A stretch of 64,000 nt of DNA from Ricinus communis. Taxonomy: Eukaryota; Streptophyta; Magnoliopsida; Malpighiales; Euphorbiaceae. The stretch lies in NCBI RefSeq assembly GCF_019578655.1, contig NC_063260.1:16742001-16806000 (forward strand), given 5' to 3'. Positions 36,379-47,800 of this stretch are shown here, in pieces. Position 1 is the stretch's first letter. Every line of letters starts with the position of its first letter. Under the pieces are notes generated by a model. That model saw nothing but the letters and a program-made list of their open reading frames with translations. It was not told where the DNA came from and did not search any database. The translations under genes and the position numbers were made by a program.

Positions 36379-39300
36379 ATGAGTGGTACCAAATCAGTCA
36401 TTACCATCGATATCATTCCCAAGAATGACGAAAATTACGGATCAAAAATTAAATTGGTCCAATCTTCATGGATAGAGCAAGACTATACGTGTGTATTTAT
36501 GAAGCATCAACAAGGCTTATCACCTAACAGATAATCCTCCGGATGACAATACCAAGGAAGCTTGGTTAACAGATGATGCCCGCATATTCTTACAGCTGAG
36601 GAACTAAATTGACGGTGAAATTCTTCCTCGCATTGATCACTGTGAGTATGTTAAGAAATTAATGGATTATCTGGATTTTATGTATTCGGGTAAAGGCAAT
36701 ATCTCTCGTATTTATGATGTGTGCCGAGCTTTATCGTGATCGAACAAAGAAGATCAATCTCTCACTGCTTATTTTATGAACTTTAAGCGTACTTATGAGG
36801 AGCTTAATGTTTTATTGCCTTTTAGTCTTGACGTGACAGTCCAACAGGCTCAACGAGAACAAATAGCTGTAATGAGTTTTCTTGCTGGTCTTCGTCCTGA
36901 ATTTGAGTCGGTAAAATCTCAAATTCTTTCCAGTCCCCAAATTCCAACGTTGCAGGAGACTTAGTAGGGTTGTCCGCAATGAATCAACCCCATTAGTTGC
37001 TCCATCTTAGCCGACTAATGCCCTCATCAGTCGAAATACTGATTCTGGGCGATTCAGCAGAAACATTAATAAAGGGGGAAGTTCAAGTAATCGGGTTCCA
37101 GAACAAGGGGGAGTTGTCTGCTACTATTGTCATGAGCCTAGACACACAAAACAAACTTGCAAGAAATTGCAAAATAGGCTTCAAAGGAATCCGTCTGCAC
37201 ATATTGCAGCTACTACAACTCCTTTTCCTCAACCAACTGATAAGACAATCATGGTCTCTGCAGATGAATATGCTAAATTCTCTCAATATCAAAAGACATT
37301 AAGGTCTCCCTTGCAGCCTATCACTGTTATTGCCGACTCAAGAAATCCAAGTCAATGTCTTTTTTCCTCTTCATCAAAATGGGTCATTGATTCTGGTGCT
37401 ACAGATCATATGACACGTAACCCCAATCTATTTTCTTCTTTTCAACCACATTCCTCTTCTAGCACTGTTAGTTTAGTAGATGGATCACCCTCACGTGTTA
37501 TTGGCTCATGCACTATTAATGCAACTTCATCCCTTTCTTTATCATTTGTCTTACATCTTCCATAATTTTCCTTCAACTTAATCTCTGTTAGCAAACTTAC
37601 TCGAGCATTAAATTGTTACATCTCATTTTTTCCTGACTACTATCTTTTTCGGGATCTTATGATGAAGAAGACTATTGGTAGAGGACATGAGTCAAGAGGA
37701 CTATATATATTGGATACTCAGGTGCCTAAACCCATTGCATGTTCCAAAGGTTCTCGGTCTGCCCGATATTCACTGTCGATTGGGTCATCCATCACTTCTG
37801 CTACTTAAACAGTTATATCCTCAGTTTTCTAGTATATCTACTTTAAATTGTGAGTCTTGTCAGTTTGCCAAACATCATCATGTGTTTTCAGGTCTAAGAG
37901 TCAATAAACGGGCTAGTAGTCCTTTTGAGTTAGTTCATTCTGACATTTGGGGTCCTTGTTCTATAGTGTCTAAAACTGGATTTCGTTATTTTGTCACTTT
38001 TGTAGATGATTATTCTCGTGTTACTTAGCTTTATTTAATGAAAAATCGTTCTCAGTTATTTTCACATTTTTTTAATTTTTGTGCTGAAATTAAAACACAA
38101 TTTAATCTTTCTGTGCTTAACTTAAGAAGTGACAATGCAAAAGAATACTTATCCCACTCTTTTCAAACTTACATGACTCAAAATAGTATTCTTCATCAAA
38201 CTTCTTGTGTTGATACACCTTCTCATAATGGTGTAGCTAAAAGGAAAATAGGCACCTCCTTGAAACAGCTAGAGCTCTTCTATTTCAGATGCAAGTTCCT
38301 AAATCATTCTGGGCTGATGCGGTTTCGACCGCTTGTTTCTTAATCAATCGTATGCCATCTTCTGTCCTTCATGGTAAGCCTCCTTATAGTATTCTGTTTC
38401 CTAATAAACCTTTATTTCCTATCGAACCACGAATCTTTAGGTGTACATGTTTTGTCAGAGATGTCCGTCCTCATGTTACAAAATTAGATCCTAAGTCTCT
38501 TAAGTGTGTCTTTCTTGGTTATTCTCGTCTTCAGAAGGGATATCGTTATTATTGTCCTGATCTTAATTGATACTTGGCATCTACTGATGTTACTTTTTTT
38601 GAAAGCACTCGGTTTTTCTCTGTATCCTCTTCTTTAGAACAAGTTGAGGATGATGATTGGTTGATTTATACGACTACCAGCATAGTAGCTGCAGACTTCA
38701 ATCCACCACAAATTCAGCAACCACTTATTCACCATATCTATTCCAGAAGGCCGGTTTCCAGCGATTCATGTCCTGTACCTATGGCTTCTTCATCATCAGA
38801 TCCTTCTCCCGACTTGGACCTTCCCATTGCCATTCGGAAAGGTAAGCGTCAGTGCACTTACCCCATTTGTTCCTTTGTATCTTATGATCATTTGTCACCT
38901 TCTTCCTATTCTTTTATTACCTCTATCAATTCCATTACTATTCCCAAAACAGTGCATGAAGCTTTATCTCACTCTGGTTGGCGCCACGCCATGATAGAAG
39001 AGATGAATGCATTAGATACAAATGGTACTTGGCAATTGGTTTATTTACCTGCAGGCAAAAAGGCGATCGGATGTAAATGAGTATTTACCATCAAAGTTAA
39101 TCCAGATGGGTCAGTGGCTTGCCTCAAAGCCCGCTTAGTAGCAAAAGGCTATGCTCAGACTTATGGAGTGGATTATTCTGATACTTTCTCTCATGTTGCT
39201 AAAATGTCATCTGTTCGGATTTTCATCTCTCTGGCCGCTACACATGACTGGCCATTACATCAACTGGATATCAAAAATGTCTTTCTTCATGGTGATCTTA

Positions 39301-40472
39301 AGGAAGAAGTTTACATGGAGCAACCACCTGGATTTGTTGCTCAAAGGGAGTCTGGGAAAGTATGTCATCTTCACAAATCATTATATGGGTTGAAACAAAG
39401 CCCACGAGCTTGGTTTGGAAAATTCAGTGAAGCTATTAAGATATTTGGGATGAGAAAATATAAATCTGATCACTCAGTTTTCTATAAACACTCGGAATCT
39501 GGCATCATTCTGTTAGTGGTATATGTGGATGATATTGTAATCACTGGGAGTGATTCTATAGGCATCTCATCACTTAAGTCCTTCCTTCATTCCCAGTTTC
39601 ACACGAAGGATATGGAAAATTTGAAATATTTTTTAGGTGTTGAGGTAATGAGAAGCAAGAAAGGTATTTTTCTGTCCCAGCGAAAATATGTCCTTGATTT
39701 ACTGCAAGAAACGGGAAAACTGGGGGCAAAACCGTGCAATGCACCAATGCATCCTAATATGAAATTCACAGAAGATGGTGAATTATTTGAGCATCCTGAG
39801 AGATATAGACGGCTAGTTGGGAAGTTGAATTACCTAACAATAACTCGACCTGATATTGCCTATTCAGTTAGTGTTGTTAGTTAATTTATGGTACCCAATA
39901 CCATCATCATGGGCAGCCTTAGAACAAATATTGTGTTATCTAAAAGGAGCTCCAGGACGAGGAATTCTCTATCAAAATCATGGGCACACTTAAATCGAAT
40001 GTTTCTCGGATGCAGATTGGGCAGGTTCTAAAATGGATAGAAGATCCACTACAGGCTATGGTATTTTTCTTGGAGGGAATCTAGTCTCATGGAAATGTAA
40101 GAAGCAAAATGTTGTATCCCGATCAAGCATGAGTCAGAATACAGAGCTATGGCAAAAGCAACATGTGAAATTATATGGATATACCAACTTCTGATGGAAA
40201 TTGGTATAAAAATGTCTTTGCCGGCAAGACTTTTGTGTGATAATAAAGCTGCACTTCACATTGCTGCTAATTCAGTGTTTCATGAACGAACAAAACACAT
40301 CGAGATTGATTGTCACTTTGTTCGTGAAAAACTACAACAGGGTCTAATCACTACTAGTTATGTGAAGACAGGAGAACAGATAAGGGATATATTTACGAAA
40401 GCTTTGAATGGAGTTAGAGTGGACTACTTTTGTAATAAGCTGGGCATGATTGATATCTATGCTCCAACTTGA
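36379..40472 (+). pseudogene. Disabled copia gag-pol polyprotein gene
   Basis: Domains appear in copia order. The gag capsid region spans about 36379-36960, and a CCHC zinc knuckle (C-x2-C-x4-H-x4-C) lies at about 37120-37165. Protease DSGATDH is near 37390. The integrase zinc-binding region is at about 37775-37875, with the DDE core following (HSDIWGP, FVDDYSR) to about 38270. Reverse transcriptase runs from about 39114 to 39880, including the YVDDI active-site motif near 39520. RNase H with DNKAALHIA lies at 40230-40260. The frame is interrupted by stops near 36533, 36604, 36737, 36962, 37563, 38026, 38568, 39078 and 39882 and by frame changes, for instance around 38280. Divergence is low, so inactivation is recent or this copy was mobilised in trans. 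Confidence 0.93.
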
Positions 40473-40479
40473 GGGGGAG
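40471..40479 (+). other. Polypurine tract
   Basis: GAGGGGGAG immediately precedes the 3' LTR and serves as the plus-strand primer in LTR retroelements. Confidence 0.92.
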
Positions 40480-40719
40480 TGTTGTAGAATAATATAGAAT
40501 ATTATAGAATATGGAGTAATTAATAGAAGATAGAGTATAATTAATTATAGATAATTCTAGAGATTAGAATATTCTAGAATAATAGAGTATAATTAATTAG
40601 AGATAATTCTAGAGATTAGAATATTCTAGAATAAAAAAACTTCTCCAATTGTATATATATATATACTTCCATGATCAATAGACAACACAACAATTTCAGA
40701 TTTATTTTCTACTTTTACA
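40480..40719 (+). repeat. 3' LTR of the copia element
   Basis: 240 bp. It differs from the 5' LTR by about five substitutions, one A in an A-run and one TA unit. It carries the same internal ~52-bp duplication. Confidence 0.97.
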
Positions 40720-40724
40720 GCCAT

Positions 40725-41045
40725 GATATTTTATTGAACTAATGTTATTTTCACTAGATCTACATGTTAAGATTTTGAATTTAATAACTGTTATGAACTT
40801 GTATGTCAGATCTAAGTTTGCTATGTTTTTTGATCAAATTGAAATTATTATTTTAGTAGTCACATGATTAGGGTTAGAAACTGTCGTTTATTTATGTTTA
40901 GGTAAAATTACCATATATAGAAATTACCATATACAATTGATTATCTATTAAAATCTGCTTTTGCAATAATTGTTTATTGTCCATCTGTTTAAAATTTGTT
41001 GATATTATTTTTACCCTCAAAATAGTTAATCCCCTTATTTTGCTT

Positions 41046-41090
<45 letters not shown>

Positions 41091-42628
41091 ATCGCTTTTT
41101 TGTGTTTTATCAATTATATGGATGTTCTGAAGTTTTTATCTGTCTATAGCTCGGATCAATTTAGATCAAGTTTAGAGCCGACCGGCTCTGTGTCCAAAGG
41201 ATTAGTTGTATGTATAGCCAATCAGCTTTGCTTTACAACCTGTCCATTTCCAACTCGCCCGTTTTCGCACTTTCTCGCCGAATTTTGCTAGATTTTGCCC
41301 CTTTTATGCTTATTTTCATTTATTTTAAGTTAAGTAGTTGTAGAAGGATTGTAGAATTTTAGTTTTTTTTGCTTTTTGCTTTATATTTCTGTAACCTATA
41401 AAATAAGAGACAATTTCTAATTAATGAATGATCGTTAACTAAAAACAATTTACATAGACTTAGGCCTAAAAATTGGATTTAGCATGAAACTTGTAGTCTA
41501 TTAGATTAATAAGATAGTAATTGGGTCTAATTATAAAATCTAATTAGACTTAGATAGGCTTTTTTTAAGTCTAATTAATAAACTAATATATTTAGACTGA
41601 AAATTAAAACAAGCTTTATATGTAAAAGTAACTCATTTAGGATTGAAGATTGGTAAAATTGGCTTCATAATAAAATTGGGCTAGACTAAATAGGCTTTAA
41701 TGCATGTAATTGAGTAGCTAATTAAAGTAACAGGTAAGGGTTGGGCCAAGCTTAAGTAAAATTGAACTAAAACCAACTAGACCTCTGTCATACTATATTG
41801 ATTAATGTCTAAATGATATTTTTTTACATTTATAAGCATATGGATTATTAACTAATAAAATTAAAGGTATGAATCCATAATTAAGAAAGTTGGTTTTCGA
41901 ATCCATCTCTAAATGTGGTGATGCTTCCTTAAAGAATCTAGTTATACTACGTAAGAAGTAAAAATATCTTGGTGATTTACCCATGTGACAACTCTCTTTC
42001 TTTGTGCTAGTCTTTATGACTAGTTAGCGTATTTCTGATTAGGTTGAAAAGCTTTGCAGTGTCATAATCATTAAAGACACTTGGATACACGCTTGAAACT
42101 CCTGCTCGCAAACACTACAAGCAAATAGTACGTTTTGGGAGGATTCCGCTAATTCTAGCCAATTTTTATTTATCTAGCCCAATTTACTCTCTTTTCCTAA
42201 TTATCTATCACTTTCATGCAATTAGTAAAGTGTTAATACCTAGTCTAAAATAAGTCAATTTTTAATTAAACATGGCAGAACCACCCAAATGTAATCCAAT
42301 TTTAATTATTTGACCTAATTTACTATTTTTTTCTAATTAATCTATTAATTTTATGCAATTGTCAGATTTTAAATCTATTATCTAGGTGAATTAATTTTAA
42401 TTAGCAATCACATCATTATTCACACATTATCTACTAATTATTATTAAAAGGTACAAAGATAAAAGTAAAATAAAATAATTTTACGACTAGTTGCAAAAAA
42501 TAGAGAGAAATAGAAAAAAATACACAATAAGAAAATTAAGCGAGTATGATCTGTAGTGCCTATCGTCATTAGAAACAAAACCAATCGACTGTGCAATGCT
42601 GCAAGTGGCTTTACATGTTCATTCTCAA
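40725..42628. other. AT-rich spacer beyond the copia element
   Basis: No gene is supported. The first ~700 bp may continue the LTR-like sequence that the copia interrupted. A dinucleotide microsatellite is listed separately. Confidence 0.45.
41048..41088 (+). repeat. (TA)n microsatellite, about 20 units
   Basis: An uninterrupted TA dinucleotide run of about 41 bp, probably length-polymorphic. Confidence 0.95.
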
Positions 42629-42845
42629 CTTCGAGAAATAAACTTGTGAACTTTCACTTTAAAAAGTAAACTGAGTCTCCATTTCGAGAAATAAATTATT
42701 GATATTCTACTTCAGGAAGTAAACTTGATAATCTCTACTTCATAAAGTAAATTGCCAATATTCTGCTTCAGAAAGTAAAATTAATGAATCTTTGCTTCAG
42801 AAAGTAAGTCGGCAATATTCTGCTTTAGGAAGTAAACTTGAGTAT
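42629..42845 (+). repeat. 28-bp minisatellite (CTTCAGAAAGTAAACTTG type), about 8 copies
   Basis: Units of the form CTTCAGRAAGTAAACTTGATAATCTCTG recur about every 28-29 bp with modest divergence. A shorter run of the same unit is at 43338-43420, inside a duplicated block. Confidence 0.85.
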
Positions 42846-43535
42846 AGATCAACACTTGTTAGTAACCAGATTTTTACTCATCGAGCAATTTCTTTCTTTC
42901 GAACTTTTCTTTATTTTTTTATTACAAGTTAGTGATATATACACAAGTACACAAAGATCATATCAATCAAAATTAGTGAAGGAATGTGATATGCATGTTA
43001 TGTATGATATATAATGCATTCCTAAAATTCATCATTTGGTTTGGACAAAGGTACTCTAGTGCTCATCAGCAGAAGATTGATGCTTTAACAAATCGGTTGT
43101 CTACTCTTTGATCATAAGGCATGGAGTCTTAAGTAATCTCCACTACTACCCAGTTGCTTTCTACTTGAGGTATTTTCCTTTATAAAAGTTTGAAGCCTAT
43201 ATTTTGGAAGGCCTTGGCCCATAATATGTAGGCTTTGCTTCTATAACTCAAAATACCACCTTATTTGTTTACTAGTTTGAGAGTAAGGCTAAGATAAAAA
43301 TTGTAGGAAAAGATACTCACCTTGTATCCTTTGTTGTTTTCGCTTCGGGAAGTAACCTATCAATCTTTCGCTTCGAGAAGTGAGTTGGCAATATTCCACT
43401 TCAGGAAATAAACTTGAGTGCAGATCAACACTTATTAGCAACCAGATTCTTACTTATTGAGCATTTTCTTTCTTTTGAACTTTTCTTCACTTTCTTGTTA
43501 CAAGTTAGTGATATATACAAGTATAGAAATCACAT
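42794..43535 (+). repeat. Dispersed direct duplication flanking about 380 bp
   Basis: The block 42794-42952, from the last minisatellite units through an AGATCAACACTTGTTAGTAACCAG phrase to AAGTTAGTGATATATACA, is repeated at 43360-43525 with roughly 85-90% similarity by eye. A different sequence lies between the copies. This looks like a segmental duplication driven by the minisatellite. Confidence 0.8.
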
Positions 43536-44009
43536 TAAGTATGATGTTAATAAGATATCCATAAGAAATGAAGGTATGTGAAATGCCGATAATTATCTCT
43601 AACTTTTGTAAATATCAGTACATAGTGGATTGACTTAGTGTATGCCAAGTGGCACTGTATGCAGTCAATCGCCTATATCTTATAACTATCGATTGAATGT
43701 ACACTTGATCGGTACTATATTAAGCCAATCCGCTGTAGAAGTTGGCATACAAAGGAAGAAATATTTTAACTTGATTTTGACCATTTAGTTAAGTATTGAC
43801 CGTTTTCTTGAAATTTAGTAAGAATTTAAAAAAAATTGACTCATTTGACTAAGTCAACACAAAATCTTTATCGAAACTTTAACTTTTCAAACTTATATGA
43901 GATTCAGGAAATATAATAAATTTTCATCAATAAATTTTTGAAAATCCCTTGATATATAGTTTTAAAATCTAGAGTTTACACTTACCTCCACTAATTATTT
44001 GATGTGGAA
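43536..44009. other. AT-rich spacer
   Basis: No gene, RNA or repeat boundary is supported. Confidence 0.5.
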
Positions 44010-44325
44010 AACTTAAATTTTATCTCTCTTTCGAAGGTATAATTTGATCCATGATAAAGATGGAAGTCAAGCTCCATCTAATTAAAACTATAATTAACAA
44101 CAAATCAAATCTTGTCCAGTTTACTGTGAAGCTATCATGCTATAAGTTATTAGAATCCAAACATCAAAAGAAGCGTGGAAGAAGCTAGCAATGTGATCTA
44201 TGCCATCTAAAACTCAAATACATTAACTCAGGATATAACTGTATACCTTACATCTAGATAATGATGAAATATAAAAATATATGCGACGAGCTAAGTTTGT
44301 CTACAATCAGTTGGCAGCCCTAAGT
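44010..44325 (+). pseudogene. Fragment of copia gag
   Basis: In shifting frames the sequence resembles the copia gag (UBN2-type) region: KEAWKKLA at about 44170-44195, then a degraded stretch, then YMRRAKFVYNQLAAL near 44280-44322. Stops break it. No LTRs or pol accompany it. Confidence 0.45.
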
Positions 44326-44827
44326 ATATTTTTAATATATTTATTTAATATTAACTATTATAAAATCTAATTTAAGAAATAAATCTTTAAATTAAATAAT
44401 ATTTAATATATTTTTGAAAATTATATATATAATTTGGATAAAAATGGAATATGGATATTTTCCATTCCATATGGGCTGGATTATATAATACCTATTGGTA
44501 TGGGTAAATTGCCATGCATATATATGTGGCTCCAAACTTCAATTTGATTATTAGAAGAAAGAAACCGAAACCCTAAAAATTAAGCTGGCGCTTAATTTAC
44601 CCTCCAAAAAACTCGAAAATTCCGGGAACCAACCAAAAATTTTCACTTTCTCAAATCTATCCCGCCACTACAGTGAGAGAGGGAAAAACAAAATTCAAAA
44701 GAATTGAATCCAAGAAACACAAAATAAGCTTTCTCCACCAGTCTTTCTCTCTCTCCTTGCCTGACACACTCAAGATCGGACAATCTGTTTCCTTTCAGGT
44801 TCTTGAAACATTTTCGAAATAACTGTC
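44326..44827 (+). promoter_or_regulatory. Upstream region of the CDCA7-type gene
   Basis: AT-rich sequence gives way at about 44570 to a more balanced, CT-rich region that should be the promoter and 5' leader. TATCCCGCC at 44658-44666 is one base from the plant E2F consensus WTTSSCSS. A CATGCATA word lies near 44513. Regulation by E2F is plausible for this chromatin gene but is inferred. Confidence 0.4.
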
Positions 44828-47800
44828 ATGGCGGTTGCTACTTCGTCTTCAGGTCAAGATTTGGAATGTGAAGTTGTCGTTGATGGTCAAGTGAAGAAGG
44901 AGAATAAGAAGAGTCGGTCTAAGTGCCCTGGTGTTCGTGTTATACATGGCAGAATTTACGATTCTGATAATGGCAAGACTTGTCATCAAGTAATTTTCTT
45001 TTGCTTGCTTATTATTATCATGATTACTATTACAATCTTTTTTGTTTCTTGTATTGAATTTGGAATACCCATGTCTTGCTCACTTGTTTTGATTCCAAGA
45101 AAAAGAAAAGAAAAGAACAGAAGCTAGTTCTTGATTGTTGGCAAGACTTGTACCCAAGTAACTTGCTTTTGTTTAAAGATTTTGTGTTTCTTGAATTGAA
45201 TTTTTAATATCCATTTCTTAGTTCTTGATTCTTGATTTTCTCAGTTACATTTAATCGATTCTCGATTGCTGTTGTCGCTGTGCCAATAATTTAACTCTTT
45301 TATTTTTTTTTCTTTTTCCCCGATTGATTTGATTATGTATGAGGAAGTTTTGAATTTCTTTTGTTTATTGCGGACAAAATGAGGTAAAATGGAAAAAGTG
45401 TTGTCTGCGGTCTCAGTTTTATGGTGTTCAGTCGATTTGTTTTGGTTATGCTTAAACAATGAATAAATTGAGCCAGAGTTCTCCAAATTGATTGTCCAAG
45501 TTTATTTCTTTGGCTTCTTGATATTGGTTTTTAGTTACTGGTAATAGGTTTTGGAATTTAGGTTGTTATCTTTCTCATTTAATAAATACATTTCTTTTAT
45601 TATTTCTATTTGCATTTTATTGCCTTCATTCTTATTTGTTTATGTTAATTGTTGAAGTGCCGGCAAAAAACAAGAGATTTTGCAGCTGAGTGCAAGATTC
45701 TGAAAGGCAACAAGCAGTGTACCATTAAATACTGCCATAAATGCCTAATGAACAGGTTAGATTTGGTTTTATTTATTTATGCATATAGTGGAAGAATTAA
45801 CGTTGTTGGAGTTTCGAGAAAAATCCATTGAGCAATGGATGCTGGTTTGATAATATTATTAGATATGGAGAGAAAGCTGAAGAGGTAGCACTATTGGATA
45901 ACTGGACATGTCCTAAGTGTAGGGGCATTTGCAATTGCAGCTTCTGTATGTAAGTGCATGATATTATTATTTGAAGTGTTGAAGATATTGCTATGGGCAT
46001 AATTGATAGCATAATTTGTTTCCAGGAAGAAAAGAGGTCATAAGCCTACTGGTATACTTGTGCATACAGCCAAGGAAAATGGGTTTTCCTCTGTCTCAGA
46101 ATTGCTGCAGATTAAAGGTCCTGAAAATTTTGCTTGTGATAGGTTTCCAAACAATACAGGTGCTTCATTGAATAAACCTGCTTCTGCAAAGGTGTGAAAT
46201 CGTTATTAATTCTGAAAGCGATATTATGCTGTTATGCTACTTGCTGATTCTGTACACAATTACATTATTACATTGATTAATGCTTTTGACAGGAGTCTAT
46301 AATTGCTTCACCAAGGAAACTGGGGAAGGAAAATTCTTTGGATGGAAAATGTGATTCACATTCCCCGAAGTCATCACCAGTCTCTAACAAGAAGAAACAT
46401 AAGAAAGCAAAAAGCGAAGGATTACATGATGTTAATAGTCTAAGGGATAGTAGTCGAAAGAAACCCAGATTTACTGAGGAAGTTTTGACGAATAAAATGA
46501 AAATAAATGGGAAGGATGAAGATTCTTTGGTAAAAACATGCAAGTCTAAGACAGAGTTTAAGGACATTCCTAAGAAAGAAGTAAAGAAAAATGACAAGGT
46601 TGAAGGTGTCATTGCTGTTGGAAAGAAGTTTAAGAAACAGTCTCAAGATGTTTCAAAGAAAGAAGTAATAAATGTAAAGGCTGAAAGTGAGAATGAGAAT
46701 TTTCAGCCACAAATATCAAGGAATGTTGTTTGTTTGATTGCAAATGAAAAAAGGGATACTGGGAATTGCAAAAGTATAGGTGTTCCAGGTGGTGTTAAAT
46801 GCAATGTTGACAAGGGTACTATAGAGCTTCAGAGCAAACAAACTGAAGATGACATTCAGTTGCCTTCAGGAACCTGCTTAACTAATGTAGCAGGGATTGA
46901 GTTACCTCATGAAGATGCTGGGCATGCCTTGCAATTCTTTGAGTTCTGTGCTGCTTTTGCTGAGGTATAAATCCATCTTTATTAATAATCAGATGTGGAT
47001 GTTTTTATAATTGTTTGGAATATCATGGGTCTTGATTTTTCGACTTTTATTTGGTAAAATTTAAATTGTGTTGAATCCTATCCATTTGTCTACTGGTAAA
47101 TTGTATATGTTGTGAATTTTGTGATCATGGTCTTCATTTTAGTTCTTTTGACAGTTTAAGGGGAAAACGGGGATTTAAACTCCCAACTGCTTGTATTCTT
47201 GAATAATTGGTCTTGTAGTGGGTTGATGAGCCTTTGGTTCACTTTTGTTTTTTGTCCAACAATAAGACTAAACTTTTATCCCTCTTCTTTTCTTTTTCTT
47301 TTCTTGATTTGTTTATGTGTCAACGCTTACAAAGTTAGGAAGTGTAGATAATTGACATGTTTAATATCACATTGATATAGTATGTTTTCATTTTTCATCA
47401 CTCAAGCCTTCCACCATTCCTAGTTATTCTTTTTCTGCCATGTTTATTTATTCTTATTTTTGGTTTCTTATTTTCTTTTGATGTCATTAGGTTCTTGATC
47501 TCAGGAAAGGGCAAGCTGAAGCTGTGATTAGAGAAATAATATTTGGCCGAAAAGCGCGCCGGTCACACAGCTCGTTACTAGTGCAGTTTCAAATCAAATT
47601 ATTGTCCCTGATACTAGAGGATATGGGAGAAGAGTATATTATTGCTCCCAGAGTTATTTTGTTGTCTGCTGCTTTTGCTTTTTGGGATGGAAAAGTAAAT
47701 CTGTGGTTTTCTTGTTCAGGTCTCCAACTCTAAGCACAGCAAATGGGCAAACTTCATGGTTAAAAGCTTTTGGGAAATGTGTCTCTGACAGAAAATTCAT

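Larger units (their letters stand above)
35935..40719 (+). mobile_element. Full-length Ty1/copia retrotransposon, 4785 bp, TSD GCCAT
   Basis: It has two near-identical LTRs (35935-36177, 243 bp; 40480-40719, 240 bp), both starting TGTTGTAGAATAAT and ending CTACTTTTACA. A primer-binding site TGGTATCAGAGCC (36178-36190) directly follows the 5' LTR, and a polypurine tract GAGGGGGAG (40471-40479) directly precedes the 3' LTR. Perfect GCCAT duplications lie at 35930-35934 and 40720-40724. The order gag, protease, integrase, RT, RNase H defines Ty1/copia. The LTRs differ by about five substitutions and two small length changes (about 2%), so the insertion is recent, but its coding region has several stops and frame changes and cannot work by itself. 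Confidence 0.97.
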
